From: Bacillota bacterium
GTDB taxonomy: Bacteria > Bacillota_H > UBA994 > UBA5500
Assembly (NCBI GenBank): GCA_012727835.1
Contig: JAAYGE010000018.1
Coordinates: forward strand, 1 to 5,684
Direction of reading: 5' to 3'
DNA length: 5,684 bases
The notes beneath the pieces are model-generated. The model was not told the origin of the DNA and searched no databases. It worked only from the letters and a program-made list of their open reading frames with translations. Shown here piece after piece: positions 1-4,906 of the stretch (position 1 is its first letter; each line of letters starts with the position of its first letter). The translations under genes and the position numbers were made by a program.

Positions 1-778
1 GCTGTAATCCGTCTAAGACCTCGCTGATAAACCGCTCATAATGCACATTGCCACCGGGTTCAGCTAAACGCGCTTCCGTGCGCAGGCTGGGTGGCAGGAA
101 AAAATGATCCATAGCGATCACATTGCAATCATAGATTCGTGCTAGCTGACGGGCTAAAAAGGTCTTACCGGCGGCGCTATGGCCCTCAATAGCCACGTTT
201 ACCTGTTGGTGCTGGGCAGTTAGTCGGTCAATACGGACTAAGAGCTCGAAATAAGGAACAAACTTGCTGCTAATCACCCGGTAAGCAGGAGCATAGGCGG
301 AACGATAGGTGTCACTGTGGGAAAGGGCTGGGTAACCTTGAGCCTTGTATTCTAATAGATAGGCATCCAGCTCCGGCCCGGCCCAGGGAAACAGCCCGTC
401 CACACACCACTGACGAAAAGCCGCCAGCTTGCCTTCAAAGTTTTCCCTCTTCCCCACATGTTCATTGGCGCTCAACACAAATAGCCGATTCACCGTACGG
501 GGAGAAATACCTCGCTCAATGAGAGGTGCCAGATTAAGCCGCCAAAGCCCATCACTCAAAATCTCAAAGATGGGCAACTGCTGCCCTCCCCCTCTGGCTG
601 CAACTAAAGCCCATTCTTCCTGCAGGCGCCGCAAAGAGGCCTGCTCGTCGGTTATCATATGTCCGCCAGCAAACTCGCTCTGATATATTAGCTTGATGGC
701 ATCAGCCAGTTGCATTTGAGGATAAAGGGCATACTGCCAGTGCAGTACACCCTTTAATTCTTGGTAACCGTTAGGCAT
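1..778 (-). CDS. P-loop kinase-like protein (uridine kinase-like C-terminal part), 3' end cut by the window
   Basis: The minus-strand frame stays open from an ATG at 778 to the window edge (259 codons, no stop), so the C-terminus is missing. Residues 1 to about 190 form a region I cannot assign to a named domain; it includes a patch around residues 36-41 (FAGGHM). Residues 199-206 read GHSAAGKT, a clear Walker A motif. This is followed by a hydrophobic strand and MDHFFLPP (223-230), then PGGNVHYERF (241-250), an arrangement seen in uridine kinase/phosphoribulokinase-like P-loop proteins. A small-molecule kinase role is inferred, and the substrate is unknown. The start codon lies inside the end of the S-component gene (8-base overlap), with GGGAG at 788-792 placed 9 bases upstream, so translational coupling is likely. 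The neighbour suggests that it may phosphorylate whatever the transporter brings in. An ATPase without kinase activity is the main alternative. Confidence 0.82.
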   Translation of the reverse strand, partial: MPNGYQELKGVLHWQYALYPQMQLADAIKLIYQSEFAGGHMITDEQASLRRLQEEWALVAARGGGQQLPIFEILSDGLWRLNLAPLIERGISPRTVNRLFVLSANEHVGKRENFEGKLAAFRQWCVDGLFPWAGPELDAYLLEYKAQGYPALSHSDTYRSAYAPAYRVISSKFVPYFELLVRIDRLTAQHQQVNVAIEGHSAAGKTFLARQLARIYDCNVIAMDHFFLPPSLRTEARLAEPGGNVHYERFISEVLDGLQ

Positions 779-1295
779 TTTCCATCACTCCCGCCCGCTG
801 TAGGGCCAGTACTAATGGGGGGATAAGAACAATTTGCAAGACTATGCCGGGCAACGAGCCCATTATAACGGAAGAAATATAGATCTCCCAGGTAAATGGT
901 GTGCCCGTAAACAACATGGCATACCTAACCAGGCCCCAGACGATGCGGCCCCCCACCATGGCTGCCACTAAGGCCCCATAAATGGAGCTGGTTCTTTTAG
1001 GCAAGACTTTGTAGAGCCAACCGGTTAGAAAGCCATAGGCGGCCAGCTCAAAGGCCATGGGCACAGCTGCGACGGGGAAAGGGGGCATGGTAAATAGGAA
1101 GCTGCGTAAGAGGGGTGCTATAAAGCCCACGGCAAGTCCATAACCGGGCCCACAAACAAAGCCGCAAAGCAAGACAGGAAAATGCATGGGTGACAGCATC
1201 ATACCAATTTGGGGAATCTGGCCCGTTAAGAAGGGTAAGTATAGGGCTAGAGCGAGAAACAGAGCAGCTAAAACCAATTTCTTAACAGTGGACAT
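771..1295 (-). CDS. ECF transporter S component (substrate-binding membrane protein)
   Basis: This is a 174-residue, very hydrophobic protein with about five to six membrane segments, the size and layout of the substrate-capture (S) subunits of energy-coupling factor importers, which borrow a shared AT module (two ATPases and EcfT) encoded elsewhere. The stretch PMHFPVLLCG, a following CGPGYGLAVG segment, and an MPPFPVA/AFELAAYGF region resemble a conserved group of clostridial S components annotated only as ECF S component. I cannot name the ligand; a vitamin- or nucleoside-like compound is an inference. I chose the ATG at 1295 because the Shine-Dalgarno AGGAGG (1303-1308) lies 7 bases upstream of it. 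The in-frame ATG at 1301 would leave only 1 base of spacing, although it would add just two residues. The stop overlaps the start of the kinase-like gene. The leader carries a terminator-like hairpin, so regulated read-through is possible. Confidence 0.87.
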   Translation of the reverse strand: MSTVKKLVLAALFLALALYLPFLTGQIPQIGMMLSPMHFPVLLCGFVCGPGYGLAVGFIAPLLRSFLFTMPPFPVAAVPMAFELAAYGFLTGWLYKVLPKRTSSIYGALVAAMVGGRIVWGLVRYAMLFTGTPFTWEIYISSVIMGSLPGIVLQIVLIPPLVLALQRAGVMENA

Positions 1296-1302
1296 AGGCA
1301 TA

Positions 1303-1308
1303 CCTCCT
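1303..1308 (-). promoter_or_regulatory. Ribosome binding site deciding the S-component start
   Basis: On the minus strand this is AGGAGG, a full match to the anti-Shine-Dalgarno. It is 7 bases from the ATG at 1295 and only 1 base from the ATG at 1301, which favours the shorter product. It begins 8 bases downstream of the U-run of the leader hairpin, so termination would remove it from the transcript. Confidence 0.8.
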
Positions 1309-1316
1309 AAAAGAAC

Positions 1317-1371
1317 AAAAAAATACCATAAGGCAACTCTTTCTTCAGAAAGACGAATACCTTCATGGTAT
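1317..1371 (-). terminator. Rho-independent terminator or leader attenuator before the S-component gene
   Basis: Read on the minus strand, ATACCATGAAGG (1371-1360) pairs with CCTTATGGTAT (1333-1323) with one bulged G, giving 11 base pairs. It is followed at once by seven Ts (1323-1317). Inside the loop a second perfect hairpin forms: TCTTTC, a 4-base loop, then GAAAGA (1353-1338). The element lies 110 bases after the uracil-DNA glycosylase stop and 21 bases before the S-component start. It may simply end the glycosylase transcript, or it may be an attenuator. The latter would need a promoter between 1372 and 1480. AT-rich sequence there (about 1385-1412) has TATATT-like elements but no convincing -35. 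I recognise no known riboswitch class in the leader. Confidence 0.68.
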
Positions 1372-1480
1372 GCGATAACAAGAATATAAATTATGTTGAA
1401 TAATATAACCGGCTACAGCACGGTGTTATGTTTGATACTATCACGCCAGCCCTTTTCCTGCAAGGGTTGCTGCTATGACA

Positions 1481-2041
1481 TTATTCGTAGGCTAGTTCAT
1501 CATACCGGGCCCGCAGGGACTGCAAGTCTTCCCAGGACTCTTTTTTCTTGGCTGGGTCCCTTAAGAGTGCTGCCGGATGATAGGTGGGCAAAATCCATAC
1601 ACCAGCCTTCTGGACCCATTGCCCCCGGCCGCGGGTAATGGAAAAGTCGGGGGCAATAATGTGCCTCGCAGCCACCGCCCCCAAACAAACAAGTATTTTC
1701 GGCCTTATAAGCTTATACTGCCAGCGCAGGTAGTTGATGCACACCTCCACTTCCGCCGGCAGCGGATCCCGATTGTTGGGGGGACGGCATTTTACCACAT
1801 TGGCAATGTAGACATCCTTTCGAGACAACTGGATAGCAGCCAACATCTTATCGAGTAGCTGGCCCGCCCTGCCCACAAAAGGCCGGCCCTGTTGATCCTC
1901 ATGATAGCCGGGACCTTCACCAATGAACATAATCTTGGCCTGCGGGTTTCCTTCCCCAAAAACTACCCGCGTTCGATTTTCGGCCAGCGGGCAGCGCCGA
2001 CACTGGGCCACAACTCTTTTTAGTTCTTCTAATGTGGCCAA
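1481..2041 (-). CDS. udg: Family 4 (iron-sulfur) uracil-DNA glycosylase
   Basis: This 186-residue protein removes uracil from DNA (from cytosine deamination or dUTP incorporation) to start base excision repair in the cytoplasm. The four cysteines expected to hold the 4Fe-4S cluster are at residues 14, 17, 85 and 101. These are the same positions I recall for the Thermotoga maritima family 4 enzyme. The uracil-binding motif GEGPG is at 41-45, followed by GRPFVGRAGQLLD (52-64), and the HP motif typical of the superfamily is at 155-156 (YHPAALL). Length is normal for the family. The start is TTG at 2041: no in-frame ATG fits better, the N-terminal CxxC must be included, and a G-rich Shine-Dalgarno (GGAGG within 2042-2060) sits about 7 bases upstream. 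It is on the same strand as the metallopeptidase, 166 bases downstream of it, but has no evident functional link to its neighbours. Confidence 0.95.
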   Translation of the reverse strand: MATLEELKRVVAQCRRCPLAENRTRVVFGEGNPQAKIMFIGEGPGYHEDQQGRPFVGRAGQLLDKMLAAIQLSRKDVYIANVVKCRPPNNRDPLPAEVEVCINYLRWQYKLIRPKILVCLGAVAARHIIAPDFSITRGRGQWVQKAGVWILPTYHPAALLRDPAKKKESWEDLQSLRARYDELAYE

Positions 2042-2070
2042 AGCAACCCCTCCCCCTGTTAAAACAATTA

Positions 2071-2177
2071 TCCCTGGGCTTTAAATGTCTACAGGTATAT
2101 GCAGGCCGTGGTCATACTAGAGCGCCTGTGGCCAACACTCGGTCGGAATGACCTCGCAGTGCCCAGGGAGCGGCCAC
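2071..2177 (-). other. Structured intergenic segment between the metallopeptidase and glycosylase genes
   Basis: This GC-rich stretch holds several nested inverted repeats. TCCCTGGG (2071-2078) pairs with CCCAGGGA (2162-2169). Inside these, CACT/GGTC (2136-2144) pairs with GACC/AGTG (2150-2161), and CAGGC (2102-2106) pairs with GCCTG (2124-2128). Alternatively GTGGCC (2128-2133) pairs with GGCCAC (2172-2177) around the same central hairpin. On the minus strand it would be transcribed as the 3' end of the metallopeptidase message or the leader of the glycosylase message. The 3' side of the long helix is followed by a modestly T-rich stretch (TAATTGTTTT), so a weak terminator is possible. I recognise no known RNA family. 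A regulatory RNA or a dispersed palindromic repeat are alternatives. Confidence 0.4.
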
Positions 2178-2207
2178 CCCTACCTACTTCCTAGCCGTAT
2201 TAAACAT

Positions 2208-3695
2208 CTAATTATCGGCAGCTCTATAGTCGAAATCACTATCCAGCGGAAAGATAGGTCGTTTGACCTGTTTATAGCCCAGAGTTCTTAAATCCTCGTT
2301 GGTGCTACCCTTGGTAAGGGCCATTATGCTACGCTTAGCAATGGCCGAATGGCCCGGTGTCAGATAGCCCAGCTTACAAACCACGATAGCCGCGTCTTTA
2401 GGATCAACGCCTAGATCGACAAACATGGCCGGGGTGGTATAGCCCACATGGGCTTCCGCCAGCACTATGTCTACACCGCAGCTGTGGAAGAGGGCCAAGT
2501 CGCTCTTGATCAGCCCACCGCCGGACCAATCCTTGATATAAGCCTTGACCACGCCGGTGGCCGTAATGGGCGAGGAAGTGACCTGGTCAAATTTGGCGCC
2601 AAAAGTGAGGGTCAGCTCTTGACCTGCTTTACCTTCGCACTGCTTGGTAGCCACCGGATCATAAATGCCACCGTAGAGAATCGATTTACCGAGAGACCGA
2701 GTGCGTTCGTCGTTCATAATTAACCGCAAAAATCCGGTACAGTCGGAGCTAGATCCAGCCGTCGGGTTGTCGCCCGAATCGGAAAGGTAAACAGGCGTTT
2801 CCCCTGCTGCCACTGCGGCGAAGGCCTTATCCAGCGCTGTTTGCTCATCATAAGTTTCGGTATAGAAACGAAACTCGTCCTTCTTCGACCAAATTAACTC
2901 GGCAAGGGCAATGGCTTCTCTTGCGGCCAGCTGCATGTCGCCATCGGCCACCACATAAACGGCAATAGAGCTATCTTCTTTGTCTGCCCATGGATATCCC
3001 ATCAGATAAGAAGCGGCCATGATCCCTGCCTTTTGCTCCGTTTCCCGCAGGGCAGCGATCAATTCTAACATTGGCGCTACGGAAGTCTCCGACTGTTCGC
3101 CAGCCACCAGAATAGGAACCCGAACCCACGCGGCGTGGGCCTGGGCGCCCTGCTCTAAGGCCGCTATAGTCATTTTGGCCGCATGGGCCCCCGTTTCAAA
3201 GCAATCGGTATGGGGAGCCGTTTTGTAGCCCACAAAGCCGTCACAATGGTCATGCATGCGCTGGGTCATAGTAGCATGCATGTCTAGGGAACAAAAAATA
3301 GGAATGTCCGGGAACAGGCTTCTTAGCTCTTCCAACAGATAGCCCTCCGCCTCCCCCTGTCCCTTCACTCGCATGGAGCCGTGTAAAGAGAGAGTGATAG
3401 CATCGATGGGGCCGGCGGCCTGGGCTGCTTTAGCCCTCTCGATGATTTCTCCCTTGATTTTCTGATAAAAATCATAGTCGACTTCGCCGTTGGGAACGGC
3501 CCGGGCAAAAACGGTAGGAATGACTTCGTACCCGGCAGTTTGCAGGGTCTGGATTATGCCGGTAACCGAGTCATTTTCTCGCAGGTTGGCAAAAATATCA
3601 TGGCCGTATATGACTCGGAAGTCCTCTTCACCGGCTATTATGGGGTTAAAAGAATTGGATTCATGATGCATAGCTGCTGTCAAAACCCGTTTCAT
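2208..3695 (-). CDS. M81 family metallopeptidase (MlrC-like, DUF1485)
   Basis: This 495-residue protein matches the size of the MlrC family, named after the last enzyme of microcystin breakdown in Sphingomonas. Most family members occur in organisms that never meet microcystin, and their true substrates are unknown. Visible conserved blocks are HESNSF (11-16) near the start, LHGSM (104-108), LDMHATM (137-143), YKTAPHTDCFETG (157-169) and DSGDNPTAG (306-314). The acidic and histidine residues in these blocks are the likely zinc ligands and active-site groups. No signal peptide is seen, so it is probably cytoplasmic. The start is the ATG at 3695, with GGAGG (3704-3708) placed 8 bases upstream. 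An in-frame TTG at 3710 lies before this site and is not credible. It is divergent from nagB. A shared role in breaking down an amino-sugar-containing or peptide-like compound is possible but is only inferred from the neighbourhood. Confidence 0.93.
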   Translation of the reverse strand: MKRVLTAAMHHESNSFNPIIAGEEDFRVIYGHDIFANLRENDSVTGIIQTLQTAGYEVIPTVFARAVPNGEVDYDFYQKIKGEIIERAKAAQAAGPIDAITLSLHGSMRVKGQGEAEGYLLEELRSLFPDIPIFCSLDMHATMTQRMHDHCDGFVGYKTAPHTDCFETGAHAAKMTIAALEQGAQAHAAWVRVPILVAGEQSETSVAPMLELIAALRETEQKAGIMAASYLMGYPWADKEDSSIAVYVVADGDMQLAAREAIALAELIWSKKDEFRFYTETYDEQTALDKAFAAVAAGETPVYLSDSGDNPTAGSSSDCTGFLRLIMNDERTRSLGKSILYGGIYDPVATKQCEGKAGQELTLTFGAKFDQVTSSPITATGVVKAYIKDWSGGGLIKSDLALFHSCGVDIVLAEAHVGYTTPAMFVDLGVDPKDAAIVVCKLGYLTPGHSAIAKRSIMALTKGSTNEDLRTLGYKQVKRPIFPLDSDFDYRAADN

Positions 3696-3703
3696 GAATT
3701 TCG

Positions 3704-3708
3704 CCTCC
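3704..3708 (-). promoter_or_regulatory. Ribosome binding site of the M81 metallopeptidase gene
   Basis: GGAGG on the minus strand is 8 bases upstream of the ATG at 3695. It overlaps the codons that would follow the upstream TTG (3710), so it decides the start in favour of the shorter, 495-residue protein whose first residues are MKRVLTA. Confidence 0.85.
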
Positions 3709-3747
3709 AATTGATAACTGCCGTCGTTAGGTTTATCTTACCATGCG

Positions 3748-3789
3748 GCACTAAATATTTTCAGTGCTAGTATTCTAGTCCACCGACTA
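3748..3789. promoter_or_regulatory. Dyad symmetries in the divergent intergenic region (possible operator)
   Basis: The 229 bases between the metallopeptidase and nagB starts contain two inverted repeats close together: GCACT (3748-3752) with AGTGC (3763-3767) around an AT-rich centre, and TAGTC (3776-3780) with GACTA (3785-3789) around a 4-base spacer. Both lie nearer the metallopeptidase start. They could bind a regulator controlling one or both divergent genes. They do not match the NagR/YvoA, CodY or cre consensus sequences as I know them, and I could not find a convincing minus-strand promoter here. Confidence 0.3.
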
Positions 3790-3828
3790 AAACCCTGGCG
3801 GAAGAAGAAAATTACAGTTAAGGCCAAG

Positions 3829-3857
3829 TTCATCGGCTTGAGTTTTTGCGATATAAT
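3829..3857 (+). promoter_or_regulatory. Possible sigma-A promoter for nagB
   Basis: A perfect TATAAT (3852-3857) lies 67 bases before the nagB start in an AT-rich stretch. The hexamer at the 17-base spacing is TTCATC (3829-3834), only a three-of-six match to TTGACA. A second -10-like TATTAT (3885-3890) lies closer to the gene but also lacks a good -35. The assignment rests mainly on the -10 element and the position. Confidence 0.4.
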
Positions 3858-3924
3858 TAAGTGATAACTTGAAAATAGTAGATGTATTATAGATAGATTA
3901 AGAAACAATGGAGGATAGCGTAGT

Positions 3925-4752
3925 ATGGATATCATTATCAAAGAGAACTATGAACAGATGAGCGCCTATGCGGCAAAAATCATCGACAAGCTTATAAGAT
4001 CAAAACCCGACTGTGTTCTCGGCCTGGCCACAGGCAGCACCCCAATCGGCACCTATCAGGAACTGGTGCGCATGCATCAGCAAGAGGGCCTCGACTTCTC
4101 ACAGGTAACGGTGTTCAACCTAGACGAATACCTGGGCATCGGTATGGACCTGGAAAAGCCCTATCACCTGGATCAAAGCTACGCCCGCTTTATGTACGAG
4201 GAACTATTCAAGCATGTCAATATCAAGCCGGAGAATATCTATCTTCCCGACGGACTGACAAAAGATCCGGAAGAATTTTGCCATTGGTATGAAGAGCAGA
4301 TCAAACGGGTGGGAGGCATTGATTTACAGCTTTTAGGGCTGGGTAGAGATGGCCATTGGGCCTTTAATGAACCCGGTTCTAGCCTAACTTCCAGGACGCG
4401 GGTGCAGGTTTTAGACCAACAAACTTTAGATGACAACTATGAAGCCTTTTATAAGAAAGCCAACATCGACCGAAGCCAGATGCCTCAACTAGCTATCACC
4501 ATGGGTATCGGCACCATTCTGGAGGCCAGAAGTATTCTCATGATCGTAAACGGCGCCCATAAGGCGGACATTGTGGCCAAATGCCTAGAAGGCCCAATCA
4601 CCTCGCAAGTGACCGCATCGGCCATACAGCTACATCCGGGCCAGATAACCGTGGTGCTCGATGAAGCTGCCGCTTCCAAGCTAACCCGTATCGACCACTA
4701 TAAGCATGTGGAACGGCTAAAACGACAATATGGGTTAGCCATAGTTGACTAA
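3925..4752 (+). CDS. nagB: Glucosamine-6-phosphate deaminase
   Basis: This enzyme converts glucosamine 6-phosphate to fructose 6-phosphate and ammonia, the step that feeds amino sugars into glycolysis. The 275-residue protein has the phosphate-binding GLATGSTP (33-40), NLDEY (65-69) and GRDGHWAFNEPGSS (140-153) motifs. Expected catalytic residues are present: D67, D142, H144 and E149, equivalent to E. coli D72, D141, H143 and E148. Two things are unusual. W145 stands where GHIAFNEP normally has isoleucine. About six extra residues follow NLDEY (70-90) compared with the E. coli and human enzymes. In the SRTR segment, the position of E. coli K160 (allosteric site, as I recall) is Q161, so E. 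coli-style activation by GlcNAc-6-phosphate is doubtful. The ATG at 3925 follows GGAGG (3910-3914) by 10 bases. No nagA or phosphotransferase gene is adjacent in this window, and the gene appears to be a single transcription unit ending in a strong terminator. Confidence 0.95.
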   Translation: MDIIIKENYEQMSAYAAKIIDKLIRSKPDCVLGLATGSTPIGTYQELVRMHQQEGLDFSQVTVFNLDEYLGIGMDLEKPYHLDQSYARFMYEELFKHVNIKPENIYLPDGLTKDPEEFCHWYEEQIKRVGGIDLQLLGLGRDGHWAFNEPGSSLTSRTRVQVLDQQTLDDNYEAFYKKANIDRSQMPQLAITMGIGTILEARSILMIVNGAHKADIVAKCLEGPITSQVTASAIQLHPGQITVVLDEAAASKLTRIDHYKHVERLKRQYGLAIVD

Positions 4753-4757
4753 AAAAC

Positions 4758-4809
4758 AAGGCCCCGTTTAGGCAGTCTACTTTAGAACTGCCTAAACGGT
4801 GGCCTTTTT
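4758..4809 (+). terminator. Strong Rho-independent terminator after nagB
   Basis: A stem of about 19 base pairs begins 6 bases after the nagB stop. AAGGCC (4758-4763) pairs with GGCCTT (4801-4806), and CCGTTTAGGCAGT (4764-4776) pairs with ACTGCCTAAACGG (4787-4799). There is one bulged T at 4800 and a 10-base loop. The stem ends in five Ts (4805-4809). The A-rich 5' flank would also supply a U-run on the minus strand, so it could act in both directions. It separates nagB from the AraC-type gene. Confidence 0.93.
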
Positions 4810-4851
4810 ATCTTATGTACAATCCGATTCTATTCATAGCAATAATGTCGA

Positions 4852-4878
4852 GTATCATAAAGTTGACTTTGGTATCAT
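4852..4878 (+). promoter_or_regulatory. Candidate operator of the AraC-type regulator gene
   Basis: GTATCAT occurs twice in the same orientation, at 4852-4858 and 4872-4878, exactly 20 bases apart. Between them lies AAAGTTGACTTT (4859-4870), itself an inverted repeat of AAAGT/ACTTT. Direct repeats about two helical turns apart are what AraC-type proteins usually bind, so autoregulation is plausible. The TTGACT inside it (4863-4868) resembles a -35, but no -10 stands at the right distance, so the promoter is not resolved. Confidence 0.42.
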
Positions 4879-4906
4879 GTAGCCAGAGAAGGGAGAGAGG
4901 AAGACA

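Noticed and set aside
429..683. Plus-strand open frame of 84 codons
   Set aside because: It is antisense to the kinase-like gene, which has a Walker A motif and an open frame to the edge. It has no recognisable domain.
1441..1480. CCCTT/AAGGG hairpin just after the glycosylase stop as a terminator
   Set aside because: The stem is short and no T-run follows on the minus strand. The hairpin at 1317-1371 is a much better terminator.
1393..1858. Plus-strand frames of 81 and 93 codons overlapping the glycosylase
   Set aside because: Both are antisense to the glycosylase gene, lack good ribosome sites and have no family resemblance.
3696..3710. TTG at 3710 as the metallopeptidase start
   Set aside because: The GGAGG ribosome site lies inside the extra codons and is ideally placed for the ATG at 3695.
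3711..3871. Repeated TGATAACT upstream of both divergent genes (3712-3719 and 3862-3869)
   Set aside because: Eight bases repeated once, 150 bases apart, in AT-rich sequence could easily be chance; no symmetry or consensus supports it.
4863..4891. Promoter with TTGACT as -35 for the AraC-type gene
   Set aside because: At 16 to 18 bases downstream the sequence is purine-rich (around GAGAAG) with no -10-like hexamer.
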